A stretch of DNA of 64,000 bases from contig NC_045128.1 of NCBI RefSeq assembly GCF_007655135.1, forward strand, positions 18,694,811 to 18,758,810, in the 5' to 3' direction. The position numbers and the translations under genes are program-made. Positions 23,309 to 35,247 of the stretch are shown here, one piece after another. The DNA is from Punica granatum (Eukaryota; Streptophyta; Magnoliopsida; Myrtales; Lythraceae). The stretch's first letter is position 1. The number at the start of each line of letters is the position of its first letter. The notes under the pieces were generated by a model. That model searched no databases. It worked only from the letters and a program-made list of their open reading frames with translations, and was not told the DNA's origin.

Positions 23309-24809
23309 TGTCAGCACCCCATTTTGGCTCATCGGCTCCCAGACAGAGCAGCAACAGCAACTCCGGTCATAGGCCTCACACGCACAATAGAACAAGGTCG
23401 TGAATACCCAAAAGGAGCCATGACAAGCAAGGACAGACAGTCACTGAAAGGAGATACATCGAATCAAAGAAGGTTTAAGTTCATCAGACACACGATTCAC
23501 ATCTCCCACTAATTGCCAGAGGGATTAAAGCACTCATACAGAAGGCAAATCGGGGCTCGCTCTCAACAGAACAGAGCATTCAGTGAAGACCGGGCACATC
23601 AGAAAACACAGGCACAAATCAGAAGCCTATCCCGAGCGCATTCAGGGAATCAACCATAAGGCTCAGGCAAAAGCCGGGAACAGTCCAAATGCACGGGCTT
23701 AACAGACAGAGCAAAGCTTATTTTGACAGAACAGAGGATGCAGATATCTTCGGCACGTCAAATATCCCCATAATTCCCACTGAAGTGCAAGCTACACATT
23801 CAAGGGCAAAATGGTCATTTCCCTCCAAGGGGCAAAATGGTCATTTCCTCTATTTAGCAAGGGCAAAATAGTCATTTGGTATCAAAAAAGGTCCCTGGGT
23901 CCACCGTTCTGCGAAAACAGCAAAATATGCCAAAACGACCGGCATGGAACGTAGATGTGGGATCTGCAGATAGAAATGGCCAATTCAATTCTATTTGACC
24001 GAAATGGGCAAAAGTCAACCCTCGACTCCTGGGTAGGGGTAGAATAGTCATTCGGCCCGAATAAAATGCAGAACAGGCAAAAGAAGCAGAATAGCGCGCA
24101 AACCACTGAATAAGTGCCGAAAACAGCCAATTTCAGTTCCAAGCCTCCGACTCGAGCAAAATTGGCCCGAACTTCACGAGACATATAAAATGTCTCAAAG
24201 TACTCAAACACGACAAATTCGGATCAATTCGATTCATTTTACGTGCACATTGATCATTCAATGAACATTCACTGAGCATTCGGTGCAAAAACGTATAATG
24301 CACGTAAAACCGCACCATGAATGTCCCGAATTTATTCCTCGAGTCATGTGATCGCTCAAGACAATTCAAGCATTCATGAGAGGCAATTCGAGCACTTCCA
24401 AGAGGATAAAGAGGTCAATATTGGGCTCATTTGATTCGGTTTTTCACGAGCATTGCCGATTTAGCCATAACTTGAGCTACGGGACTCGGAATCGCTTCAA
24501 ACCGGAGCCAGAATTTCACCAATTTTCTTCCAAACCTTGTGGGACCCTCCCTTACCTCATGGCAGACCTCAAAACGTGTGGACCCCACCAGCAAGGAGTC
24601 GGCAGCCCACCATTCCTCCTCTTAGCCGAAATATGCAAGTTGCATGCTCTTCCTTTCCCATTCAAATTCAACTCATGCCAACCCATTGCCAACCAATTTG
24701 GACCAGATCTAACACCTCATTTGACCCCTCTTGCACCGGCCATGGCAATTTGCAAGGCTAATTGCACTTAAATCCACTCAATTTTGCAAAATGGCCCTTA
24801 ATCCTCCTC

Positions 24810-24817
24810 TATAAATA
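24810..24817 (+). promoter_or_regulatory. TATA box of A 5' LTR
   Basis: TATAAATA in a C/T-rich context, followed after about 25 bp by TTCATTCAAGG. It is identical at 57733-57740 in the 3' LTR. This is a strong match to the plant TATA consensus. Confidence 0.7.
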
Positions 24818-24974
24818 CCCATGGGTATTCTTCATTCAAGGACACCTTTGCCATCAACCATTCTCTCCCAAAACACTCCCAAAATCCTCCCAAAACTCTC
24901 CAAAAAAAATTAGAAGCCATTAGCCTTGTTTTCGGAGCAAAAGGAGTGAAGATTGTCCTTCTCGGGTGGTGTCC

Positions 24975-25045
24975 GTACGCCCGCACGCTGCCCCGCGCGC
25001 CAGCACGCGCACGTCCGCCCGCGCACGCCCGCGTGCGTGCCCCGC
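24975..25045 (+). repeat. CpG-dense low-complexity stretch in A LTR
   Basis: Alternating CGC, GCAC and CCGC words. The matching part of the 3' LTR (57899-57975) differs at many bases although its flanks are nearly identical. Confidence 0.6.
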
Positions 25046-25962
25046 GGGTTCGATTGTTCTTCTCCGTGCTCAAAGCCATTCGTTTGCTCGTTCATTTGCT
25101 TGTGCTGATTCGTGCCAACATTCAAGCAATCACTTTACAAATTTTCCATAAATCCCGAAGCCAGGTATGCTCCTCCCCGACTTAGAGAAGGCTAGGACTC
25201 TTAGTCTTTAGGCTTGTGGGGCATAAGGTGGGATTTATTTATTCGCTTACAAGTTTCGTTTATGTACTTTTATTCTGTTATTCCGAACATGTAACGATGT
25301 ATGCTCGTGGATGAATGCGTGTAACTCATCATGCTTATCGCACTGTTGATGCATGAGTCGGTGCCGTTTTATCGATTCTGCCCGAATGGTTGCATAAAAA
25401 TACACGAGATCATGGCGGAACCGACTACGCTAAAATGAACCGTAAAAACGTGAGAAAAGACCATAAACTTGAGTCAAGAGAACATTCCTAACTCAAGGGA
25501 ACCGAGAGATCCCGTGGGCATACCTTTTAAGGGGCCGGGACAGTATTGACTTCCTTAGGTTATCAAACGGTCTCTTTTCTTCGGTTACTGGCCGGTTCTC
25601 ACCGAACCATAACAAGCGGAAATTAAAAGACTTTCACAAAGCCGAGAGCAAACATGCAGCAAAAGCACATATGTCGGTAATGGACTAATCGTGCACGTGA
25701 CAGAGAACCAAACAGAAACAATCTAAAACAGACATACACATACTTCCAAATTGTCTGTCAAACAAATTTCAGATAACAACCGGCATAATCACGTAAACTC
25801 GGTGTAAATATACCGTTTGCTTGCATCCATGCACCCACATGCACTTATCAGTTAGCATGCTTTATTTTCTGCATTACCTACTGCATACACATGCCTGTAC
25901 TTGTCTGTTATTTGTTGTATCCATCGCGGTTCAAGCCTGAACTCATAAGAAACGATTGCACG

Positions 25963-26005
25963 GGGTCCAACGCCCTAAAAATCATCGATCACGGGTCCAA
26001 CGCCC
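25963..26005 (+). repeat. Two GGGTCCAACGCCC boxes in A LTR
   Basis: Boxes at 25963-25975 and 25993-26005, spaced 30 bp. In the 3' LTR the first box carries a change (AATGCCC). Confidence 0.65.
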
Positions 26006-26524
26006 ATGCACACTGAGAGCGCGCAACCCGAGTGCGGCATCGGGTCTTGCCTCGACTCAACATCCCAATCTTAGTGATGTCTAAGTGGAAAGACAACTCG
26101 GATAGGATGAGTGAGTCGTGGTCAGGACATGACCCGGGAGCTCAACCCGTCCCGCGGCTGTCTCGAGAGTCAAACGACTCTTCTGCTATCCGTCGGTTCG
26201 GTCGGACCCGACCCCCGGCTCCATGAGCCCGCGTTGCATTAATTTCGGTTTCGGTCCTTCAAAACTCACGGCATGCACAAGTGGAATATTTGGCTTGATG
26301 CAAATCGACCGGATCCAAAACACAGTACAGAGTCTGTATCTTCAGTTATACAAGCATTTCTGTATTTTCATTCAGTCAATGTAAGGACCCCGGTCAATGA
26401 GCAGAAAAAGGCCTGAGAGTGCTCACGAATTTACGGTGTCAAGACGGGCAAGGAGTGTGCAACTTAACTCACGCAGTAAATAAACAAAAACAGCAAGCCA
26501 TAGACAAACAGAGTACCGAAAGGG

Positions 26525-26681
26525 CGTACGGGATATAGGCCCGTACGTAATCGAACTCCCGAATTTGGAACTCAGGTTCCGCCAAACCATATGCCTTAGC
26601 ACACTAGGTGTATCCATACTCCTAGACCTGGGTACTTACCGGCCCTCGACTCTGAGTCGTAAAATGGTAAGTGGCGACTCC
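26525..26681 (+). promoter_or_regulatory. Conserved LTR 3' block of A: two hairpins and tRNA-Arg-like decamer
   Basis: CGTACGGG (26525-26532) pairs with CCCGTACG (26540-26547) around ATATAGG; relative to C both sides changed together (G to A, C to T). CGACT (26647-26651) pairs with AGTCG (26655-26659), again a paired change against CGACC/GGTCG of B and C, but with a 3-nt loop instead of TTCG. TGGCGACTCC follows at 26672-26681. Confidence 0.6.
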
Positions 26682-26796
26682 TTCTCACGCATGTCCGTCA
26701 CGCGTCCCCCACGGGAAGGTGGACACTCCCAAGCCGCGCGTATGGCCCGCACGCATGCGTGCCCCGACGAGAGTCAACATTCGGGTGCGCATAGCT

Positions 26797-26814
26797 TGGC
26801 GACTCCACTGGGGA
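26797..26814 (+). other. Primer-binding site (tRNA-Arg), element A
   Basis: TGGCGACTCCACTGGGGA, 3 bp after the LTR. Confidence 0.94.
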
Positions 26815-27365
26815 CCATTTAGAGAGTTCAGGCTCGATTCCGTTTGTCTGCTTGCTTGTTTATTTACTGCTTTATGCAAATTACTGCTTATCTACTTTAT
26901 GCACATTTATGCCATTCTGCATCGCACATCATTTAGTCTTAAGTACCTATGGGTCGCGTCCCACGACCGGTAATAGGAAGCCGAGGTTAGATAGGGGTTC
27001 CGAGTAAGGGTACGTCGCACGGTTGGACCGTCAATTAGGCCCCCAAAGATCCCCGCTCGATTTCAAGGAATTGATCCCCTTGAGTCGGGGGCCCCCATCC
27101 ATTGGTAGCACGATCCTTGTAGGACTAAACCATGCATCTTGCAGGAGTCTCCATAAAATCCTCCAACAGGTTCAAACATTAGTCTGTCGGGTCGGCCTGC
27201 GCACCACTTCAAGTCTTTTTCATTTTTAGAACTTGTACCTTGTACCAAAACATTAAGCCGTGGGCAATTTATCTTTCTGCACACATGCATCATGCAATTT
27301 CCAAAATTAGGATGTCATTCGCATTGATGAGTCCTAAGTTGATCTTCCTTTCATCTTGGTAAGGG
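26815..27365 (+). other. Untranslated leader of A
   Basis: It contains the conserved block (about 26975-27105) with the CCCCCAAAGATCC and TTTCAAGGAATTGA words shared by all four leaders. The rest matches B's leader, including GCACACATGCATCATGCAAT and GTCCTAAG before ORF1. Confidence 0.6.
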
Positions 27366-28838
27366 ATGTCGCATTCAGTTGCCTGTCCGCGCCTCGAAAG
27401 AATCACGCCACCTCTCGAGGAAATTACTCAGATATGGACAACCCTGCGCCAAATCGATCGGGACTACATCACCTCTTTCATTGGAGACATACCTCTGTTG
27501 GCCACCCGGAGCATTGATTGGAACTTCCTCGAAGCAGCCATTACTTTTTGGAACCCGGATCATGGTGTTTTCAACATCCAGGGCAATGAGCTCACACCCA
27601 CAATCGAGGAATATCGCACCCTCCTCGGTCGCACTGTGTCTGCTAACGATATCATAAAGCCCAACTTCTGCACAACTCGACCTACTTTGGTTTCGCGCCT
27701 ACTCGAGGTCCGCACCTCCCACTTGCATGTAGAACTCGCATATTCAGGGGGTACGGAGATAGCAATCGAGAAACTTATTCTTTTCATTAAAACCCGGGCA
27801 TGCAAAGTTCAAGGGAATTTTATTCGGAAAGATTTATGCCACGCTTTCTTACTGTTAATTTTTGGGACCATTTTGTTCCCTCGTTCGCGTGCTTTAATCG
27901 ACGCGGCATTGGCTAGCGTTGTCCTCCAAGTGACCGGAGGACACGGGTATGAGGTGGCCCTTGTAACCGAGACTATTCGGTCCCTCGACCGTGTATTGAA
28001 AACACGCGACCGAAGGATAAGAGGATCCCCAATCCTTTTGCAAATTTTGCTTCAGAGTCATGCATACCCCTTTGGTCTTGTACGCCCGGTTATGTATTTT
28101 GCAAACCAAGAATCAATCATTTCTCGATTGCTACCTTTTGTGCGAGTGGAAGAACGCAAGATTAATGAGTGGATGAAGGTTTTTCGTGAGATCTCTCCTA
28201 GGAGCTTTAAGTGGCGTGCCGCGTGGATGCCACCTGGACCCATGACTCTCAAATGCGCCGATTTTAACGGAATCCCACTCATTAGTCATGCGGGGTCCAC
28301 CACTTACTTCCCGTCGCGGGTAATGAGGCAGCTCGGTGATTTACAGACAATCCCCGAGGACATGGCACGAACCAAGTTCGAATACACTTGGCGGGAGGAC
28401 CAGAAGTCCGTAGATCGTCAAAAAGAGATCGAACAGGCATTGGCGGCATGGCACGCCATAATTACTGAGCATCCATATTTCCCTGAATTCCCCACTCAGG
28501 ATGAGCAAGACTTCCAGACTACTGAGGAATACATCTTGCACTTCCACCGATGGGGTCCTCCTGCGCAAGATGATACGTCACAACCCGCGAATCAGACGTC
28601 ACCTGGAGCACCTTCCGTGGCTGTTCGGATCGAACTTGCTAGTCTCAGGGCTGAAAGAGATTCCCTTCGCCGACAAGTTGCAGAGAAGGACGAACAATTC
28701 ACTGACCGACGCCAACTCCAGAAGGAGCTCGCTCAGGCCCGCGCAGAACTGCAAAAACGCGAACAGGAATTGGCACGGGTGAACATTGCCTTGGAAAAGT
28801 CTAGAAAAAGGGCTCGAGAACAAGCACACCCAATTTAG
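27366..28838 (+). CDS. ORF1 of element A, plant-mobile-domain-like protein
   Basis: Intact frame of 490 residues starting at ATG 27366 directly after the conserved GTAAGGG word. It is homologous to D's ORF1. The block FWNPDHGVFNIQGNELTPT (about residues 61-79) marks the DUF7745/plant-mobile-domain-like region. The C-terminus from about residue 418 is charged, rich in E, R, K and L, ends in a basic stretch and probably forms a coiled coil. Ogre elements encode such a protein of unknown role before gag; roles in particle assembly, RNA binding or host interaction are guesses. It sits 308 bp before gag. There is no frameshift or stop, in contrast to gag and pol of the same element. Confidence 0.87.
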   Translation: MSHSVACPRLERITPPLEEITQIWTTLRQIDRDYITSFIGDIPLLATRSIDWNFLEAAITFWNPDHGVFNIQGNELTPTIEEYRTLLGRTVSANDIIKPNFCTTRPTLVSRLLEVRTSHLHVELAYSGGTEIAIEKLILFIKTRACKVQGNFIRKDLCHAFLLLIFGTILFPRSRALIDAALASVVLQVTGGHGYEVALVTETIRSLDRVLKTRDRRIRGSPILLQILLQSHAYPFGLVRPVMYFANQESIISRLLPFVRVEERKINEWMKVFREISPRSFKWRAAWMPPGPMTLKCADFNGIPLISHAGSTTYFPSRVMRQLGDLQTIPEDMARTKFEYTWREDQKSVDRQKEIEQALAAWHAIITEHPYFPEFPTQDEQDFQTTEEYILHFHRWGPPAQDDTSQPANQTSPGAPSVAVRIELASLRAERDSLRRQVAEKDEQFTDRRQLQKELAQARAELQKREQELARVNIALEKSRKRAREQAHPI

Positions 28839-29146
28839 GATAGACATCGGGCCCTAGCCTAAGATTGTCACTTTCCATAGCAATGCTCATCCGTTCCCTG
28901 AATACGATGGAAGATGAATTTAGGATTTGTTTTCCTAAAAATTTGCATTATATTTTGAAGTCCTTCCAATCAATGCGAGTGACAGCATTAGCTTTCAAAA
29001 TTCACGCATTGCATTTACATTATTTTTATTGCCTTGCACGTTTATGTTTTAAAGCACAAATTCGTTCGCATGAGCCTTATTCGTTGATTAAAACCAGGTA
29101 ACCCCAACTGGCGTCACATCGCTATCCTACGAGGCTGCGAACAAGA
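28839..29146 (+). other. ORF1-gag spacer of A
   Basis: AT-rich and noncoding, with words such as ATTCACGCATTGCA that recur in B (35700-35740). Confidence 0.55.
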
Positions 29147-29578
29147 ATGGCAGGAGAAAATCCACTAACTCTTCCTGAAGACGTCATTTCATTGAACGTG
29201 GCTCACGTCTCGTCACCACCAACTCCCGTGGCCATGCCACCGGCGGTCCAAGCCTCCCCTGATGAACGCATTGCAGCACTCGAAGGCACGGTCAATCTGA
29301 TGGCCGCTAACATGGCAGAACTCATATCCCTGCTCAGGAATCCAAACCGTGCCTCCTCAAGTTTCGCCCCAGCACACGGACCGACGGTCAACCTAGAAGC
29401 TGCCGAGACACCTGACGCATTCCTGCCTCCACCGTTCACTCCTGCAGCAACATTTGATCAGGGCATGTATGTACCGCAACTTGCACCCATACCGGTCCCA
29501 GCTCCGGTTTACACTGCCCCTCCACCTATAATTACTTCGGCCTTTGCTCCTGCTCACACTGCAGAATCCGTTCCTTAC
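29147..29578 (+). pseudogene. gag: Element A gag, 5' part, cut by insertion of B
   Basis: 144 codons from ATG 29147. Proline-rich, with the short helical segment IAALEGTVNLMAANMAELI that is also present in D's gag. Element B splits the frame exactly after a TAC codon; reading resumes in the same frame at 46963 beyond B and the repeated CTTAC, so the insertion can be removed cleanly on paper. The N-terminal region of Ogre gag has no known catalytic role. Confidence 0.88.
29574..29578. other. Left target duplication of B
   Basis: CTTAC, repeated exactly at 46958-46962. Confidence 0.95.
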
Positions 29579-30598
29579 TGTCAGCACCCCATTTTGGCCC
29601 ACCGGCTTCCCACACGAGGATTTCCGACCGAGGCCCGAGACACTATTCATCACCCGGCAATCAGAGACAAGTAGGCGAGCATGGGGTCATGAGCAATAGG
29701 AGAAGAGCACGGTCTACTGAGAAAAGCGGAGGAAAGCCATCGGAAGAACGAACGAACAAGGAATCCCCGAAACGACGGAGCTGACACTGTGACACTATTC
29801 ATCATCGAGTCACCGAAGCACCGAAAGGTGCCCAATATGGGACTCCAAAAATCCCTCTCAGTGCCAAAGTGTCCAATGACAAGTCCGGGCGCATTTCCGG
29901 GGCATCCTGCTTAAGCCGGGACACCCCGATCCCCCACGGACGCCTTTTCTGACAGAGCTCCCGGGGTTCGCCCCACTAACAAGCAAACGGCCCCTCAAAA
30001 CGGGCTTACAGGCATCCAGGGACCACCAGGGCCGGGGAACAAGCTTCAGACAACCTTCCGGAACTCGACTCGGTCTCCCGAGCTACGTTTCAGTGGGCAC
30101 GAACGTCTCCCGGCGAACCTTCGGGGCATTTCCACGGAAAACAGAGATCGCAACGATTTCTGGGCACCTCACAACGATCCCCGAGTACCTCAAGACATTC
30201 AGGGCACACTGAGAAAACCCCGGTCAAAGTCCCTAGGTCTTCCTGGGCCAACGGTTCCCGACCGAGGACGACGAGCCAACAATCACTCACGGGGCAAAAG
30301 GATCGCCAAAGCAAATGCAAGGATGCACAAAGGTCAATCGGGGGTCGAGGGGCACTAAACTCCGCTCCGAATGTCCGAACAGGGCAAAACCGACTCTTGA
30401 GGCGCCGAGTCGCCCGAACGTTCGCTCACACGACGCATGGCGATATTAGGCTCATTCAAATTCTCGTCGTTCAAGCATTCCAAATCTACAAATTAATTGG
30501 ACATCGGAGATCGGATGCAAGCTCAATCAAGTTTCAAGCATTTTCCGACTTTTCTCTCAATCGAACGGGACCCACAGCTCAGCCAAGCCGAGCCATCA

Positions 30599-30685
30599 AG
30601 CCACGGCTCAACCCCAAGCCGCGGCTCAAACCCTCGGCTCCGACATGACAGCCCCAAGCCGCGGCTAATTCCCTAAGCCGCAGCT
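30599..30685 (+). promoter_or_regulatory. Cluster of AGCCGCGGCT palindromes in U3
   Basis: Perfect copies at 30617-30626 and 30657-30666, and one-base variants at 30599-30608 and 30676-30685. They lie about 250-320 bp before the TATA-like box. The AGCCGC half resembles the plant GCC box. D's LTR has the same cluster at about 60040-60110. An upstream activating role is inferred. Confidence 0.5.
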
Positions 30686-30920
30686 CAATTCGGTGGCTCC
30701 AAGCTTCAAGAAACTCCCCCCTCCACACATTTCAAATCCTTCTTACACCCATCACTTCCTATTACTTCCCCATCACCTCCCATCAACTTTCCCTTCTCTT
30801 CCTTTCCCCACACTCAACAAGACAACTTCCCCACCCTAATCTTCCCTCCAAAATTCGGAACCCCTAAGCTCCCCCCTCTAATTACACTTAAACTCACTAA
30901 TTTGGCTCATTAAGGCATCC

Positions 30921-30926
30921 TATAAG
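30921..30926 (+). promoter_or_regulatory. TATA-like box of B LTR
   Basis: TATAAG, with the same box at 43206-43211 in the 3' LTR. A weak match, but in the right context of C/T-rich sequence. Confidence 0.4.
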
Positions 30927-33651
30927 TGCCTAATTGCAAGACACTTTAATCACAACTCAACTTCCATCATCTCTCTAGCTTTCTCACTCTAGGAGAACCT
31001 CCAAAGCCCTCCCAAACTTCAGCATTTTTCCAAAAATCGTCCAGCTCTCCCTCAGCCCGTCCAAGGCCGAAAATGCCGGAAAACTCAACCGTTTTCCGGC
31101 GACCACCATCCAACCTTAGCCAACTTCAACCAAACTTCATACCCCACATGTATTCGACCTCCCGAGTCCATTTCCGGTGTTAGTTTTACGATTTGAAGCT
31201 CCCAGCAGCCCGAACCAGCTCTGTCCAGAACCGGGCTCCTTAGACGGTTTCACGGCTTTCCGGGCTTTTTCGACGCCATTCCTTCCCACGACCATGGCGA
31301 GTCGTGCCATCACTTTCTAAGGGTTCCTCATGACCCTCACTCTCTCCCGTGACGAGGTGGTCACGTGCCGAGAGCCGTTCAACCACGCAAGGCCACCCTT
31401 TTCCCAATCTTTTCCTTTACCGGGTTTTCACGGTTTTTATCGGTTTCTCTTTGCATTCCCGTTTGAAATTAGTCGTGTGCACACCACGAGCTGGTCATGA
31501 ACACCAAGAGCAGTCCCTTAGGAATCGGAGAAACTCGAGCCAGCTCGGTGCAACACCCGGAGCCCCCTTTGCAGCCGTTTCTACCCAAACAGCCCAGTCG
31601 GGTCTGTCTCTCTGATTTACTTTTCTGACCGGAACTTTGCAGGAGCATACAGGTCAGCTCGGGTTGAATCTCGCTACCAGCCACCTATCACCGTGATCCT
31701 CAGTCAGTTAGGAGTCCAATGCCACCGACCTCGCATCAAAAGACCACCGGGAGCCTCCTATGGACCCATTTCTTCATCGCGTGCCAGTCGGGTCTGTTTT
31801 GACCCGACTGGGTCTGTCTTTTCGTTACTGACCCTACTTCGTTTTTGATTTCCGGAAAATCTACACGTGCTCTCCTCCCGAAACCACCGCAGACACAATC
31901 CTTGGTCTCTTGGGAATCCAATGCAACTGGTCCCGCACGAAAATTCCATCCCGATCAACCGGTACAGCCCCGACAAGCCGGACTGCCAGTCGGGTCTGCC
32001 ACCGACCCGACTTCACTGATTCGGGTCTGTTCGTTCCAGCCGAGTCTCCCGACTCCCTTCGCCACTTCTCCGACTCTTTCCCGCATCCCGGGGCTAGGTA
32101 TAATCACTCCCAACTCAGAGAAGTTAGGACTTTTACGTTTTCTTTGCGTTTGTGGGGCGATAAGGCGGTCCATGACCGATTCACATGCAAGTTTATGTTT
32201 TTATGTGTTTTTACATCGTATTATGCATGTCTTCATCGTATATAGTGCTAGCATGTCGGGAAATAGCTTGAATCGGAGTCGAGGAGACATCGTTGGCTCG
32301 GGCGAACCAAGGGAGCCTCTCGGCCTCACCCCAAGGGAGGTGGCCGAGAGCCCCTCTTGGCTTCCTCGGGCCATGGATGGCCTCCTTTCCCCGACTCAAG
32401 TCATTTCTCGAGTTTTTACATTTTTTGCTTCCCATGAGTCGGTGTCGTTTTATCGATTCCTCTAAATATCGTGCTTGTGCTTGTTTACATGTTTAATTGC
32501 GTTCCTAAGATCATGGCGGCATCGGCTATGTAAAGATGTACGTTGTCATCGTGTTTGATGTTTTATGCATGCAAGAAACGGTCAAAACCGATTCTTGGAA
32601 TTGATTGTAATCACAATTTTCATTTAATCGTTGGCTTCACGTTAATTCGTATGTTAGATGCGTTAGTATCGAACAATCATTCCATTGATCCATAACAATT
32701 GAGGTTTGAGGTCTCAATCATTAAAACACTCCACGAACGGGAAATGGGACGTGTCATTCGGTTAATTAAATCACTTGGATTAAATAATTGGACAAATTAA
32801 ATATTAATTCGTAAACGCATCGATGGTTCATGGAACGGCGGGAATGCCCTTTTCCATTAAAAACCCACAATTTCAAAACATCGAGACGCGTAACACGAAT
32901 AGAATCAACGTCTAACGAATACTCGCGTGCTACGACTCGAGTCCGGGCCCGATTTGAGGTGGCTCAAGTCGAAACACGCGAGTCCTCCTTAGACCCCTTC
33001 GTGTCACACTATCTTCAATTCACACACGAACATCACACGTTTTACTATCCAAGGGCATAATCGTCATTCCGTGATTCACCGATACCCTAGGCGTTAGGGG
33101 GTTGGAAACACCTTGATTTACGAATGGAAAAGGGCAACCCCTTCGGGTGCGAGTTTCATTCGCGCGACCCATTTCGTTCATTTTCGGTGTTTCTTTCTTC
33201 CTATCGTAGATTCGGTGGGGAGCATTTTACTTCAGCTACAAAACACGAGAAACCGGACTAATCATACATTTGGCCTAATCAAACACTAGATAATGGATAG
33301 GCGGAATGATAATCTAGAGTCAAAACACGAGTTTGGATAATTCGGTGAAACCGTAGCGACACTTAACTGAATAAGAGTCCTAAAACAAATCCACACATAT
33401 AGTTGGCTTAGAACCATATCCTAGCCCGCCCTCTATGTTTGCCTAGGTTAGATGCATTGTTTGCTAATCAACCCCGGTTAATAACTGATTAAATCACGTA
33501 CATTCGACTCAATACACCACTTGTCTGTATTCACCGACAATTGTCAGTTATTGTTTGTATTATGTCAGTTTTATCAGTTTTCTTCTGTTTTGACTTTGCC
33601 TATGATGATTTATAGCGGTTCGGGCCTGAGCCCATAGGTTACGTGTTGCAT

Positions 33652-33696
33652 GGGGTCCAACGCCCCCGAACCACCGAACACGAGGTCCAACGCCTC
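33652..33696 (+). repeat. Two GGTCCAACGCC hairpin boxes in B LTR
   Basis: Box 1 can pair GGGG with CCCC around TCCAACG, and box 2 pairs GAGG with CCTC around the same loop, spaced 30 bp. Confidence 0.6.
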
Positions 33697-34403
33697 TTAA
33701 CTCACCGAGCGCGTGCAACCCGAGTGCGGAATGGGATCTAGCCTCGAGTCACCATCACACTCCAAATATGGCCTATGTGGAAGGCAATTTGGATTGGATG
33801 TGTGAAACGTGTTTAGATATCACCTGGGAGCTCAATCGGTCCAACGGTTACAGTGGAAACTAATCGGTTCTCCTGCAAACCGTCGGTTCGATTGGACCGA
33901 CCCCCGGCTCTTTGAGCCCGCGTTGCCTTAATTTATTTATCGGTCATTCAAAACACACGGTGAGCCGGAGCGGAATATTGGCCCAATGCAAACCGATCGG
34001 GATCCATTTACTTATTCGGTTACACTTTGTAATTATTCGAGAGAACATTGCGAGGATTTTATCTGTACACTCACTCACTCATTTGTAAGGATCCCCGATC
34101 GGCGAGCGAGAGGTCCGAGTGTCGAACCGGCCAAGTCGGTCTATTGTTACCAAGAGGTGAGTAAGCTCGAATACTCGCGGTTTCGGTTCGCGCAGGGAAT
34201 CGATCATCACGGTTCGATGAACTGTAACGCTAAGATAGTGAACCGATTCCTCGACGTGCGAGCCTACTCATCTTTCGGATTCTTGGTCCAACTTGATCAA
34301 TTCATCGACTTTACGGTGTCAAAACGGGCGAGTCAAGTGCAACTCTAAATCACGCGGTAAATAAACAAAACGGCAAGCCTAGCAAGCTAGAGTACCGAAA
34401 GGG

Positions 34404-34562
34404 CGTGCGGGATATAGGCTCGCACGTAATAGAACCCCCGAATTCGGAATTTTCGGTTCCGCATGACCACTGCCTTAGCATTTAGGTGTACCCCGTACCC
34501 CTAGACCTGGGTAACTTATCCACCCTCGACCTTCGGGTCGTAAAATGATAAGTGGCGACTCC
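34404..34562 (+). promoter_or_regulatory. Conserved LTR 3' block of B: two hairpins and tRNA-Arg-like decamer
   Basis: CGTGCGGG (34404-34411) with CTCGCACG (34419-34426, one G-U pair); CGACC-TTCG-GGTCG at 34527-34540; TGGCGACTCC at 34553-34562, 124 bp before the primer site start. The 3' LTR copy has T for C in the first stem base (46811), still able to pair as U-G. Confidence 0.6.
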
Positions 34563-34676
34563 TTCTCTCATGCGTGTTCGTCACGCGTCCCCACGGGAAG
34601 GTGGACATTCCCAAGCCGCGCGATCCAAAAGCGCGCATGCGTGCCCCGACGAGATTAAATTCGGGTGCGCACAGCT

Positions 34677-34694
34677 TGGCGACTCCACTGGGGA
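34677..34694 (+). other. Primer-binding site (tRNA-Arg), element B
   Basis: TGGCGACTCCACTGGGGA followed by TC, giving a 20-nt match to the tRNA-Arg(ACG) 3' end as I recall it. Confidence 0.94.
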
Positions 34695-35247
34695 TCATTT
34701 AGAGGGTTCGGGCTCAATCCCGTTTGCTTGCTTGCTTGTCTATTTACTGCTTTCCGTCGTTTACCGCTTATCTACTTACGCACATTTATTTCATGCATGC
34801 ATTGCATATCATGCTAGCTTTAGTTACCTCGTCCGAAATCCCACGGGCGCCAAAGTAGGAAGCTATGTTAGTCAGAGGTTCCGAGTAAGGGAACGGATCG
34901 AGTCGGCTATGCCACCGAACCGGCCCCCAAAGATCCTCGCTCGATTTCAAGGAATTCACACCCTTGAGTCGGGAGCCCCCATCCATAGATAGCACGGTCC
35001 TTGTAGCACCAAACCATGCATCGTGCTATGCCTCCATGCGAGCCTTCAACCTGACGCCGACAACAGTCCATCGAGTCGGCCTGCGTGCCACTTGAGTCTT
35101 TTCCATTTCAAGAGCGATGTACATGTAATTTCTATTAGCCGTGGGCATTTCCTCTCTTCGCACACATGCATCATGCAATTTTCAAAAAATAGGATGTCAT
35201 TCATGTTGACGAGTCCTAAGCGGATTTTCCTGTCGTCTTGGTAAGGG
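34695..35247 (+). other. Untranslated leader of B
   Basis: It contains the leader block shared by all elements (about 34855-34985). The remainder follows A's leader, up to GTAAGGG before the lost ORF1 start. Confidence 0.6.

Larger units (their letters stand above)
23309..26793 (+). repeat. Element A 5' LTR
   Basis: 3485 bp, starts TGTCAGCACCCC. The last bases are GCGCATA where the 3' copy has GCACACA, so the terminal CA has mutated. It contains repeats of GGGCAAAATGGTCATT (23811-23880), the TATA box, a CpG-dense stretch and the conserved hairpin block. Confidence 0.95.
29579..34673 (+). repeat. Element B 5' LTR
   Basis: Starts TGTCAGCACCCC and ends GGGTGCGCACA. Long U3 with palindrome cluster, TATA-like box at 30921-30926, GTCGGGTCTGT boxes (31580-32030), paired GGTCCAACGCC boxes and the conserved hairpin block. 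The small open frames inside are identical in both LTRs simply because the LTRs are nearly identical; none looks like a gene. Confidence 0.96.
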
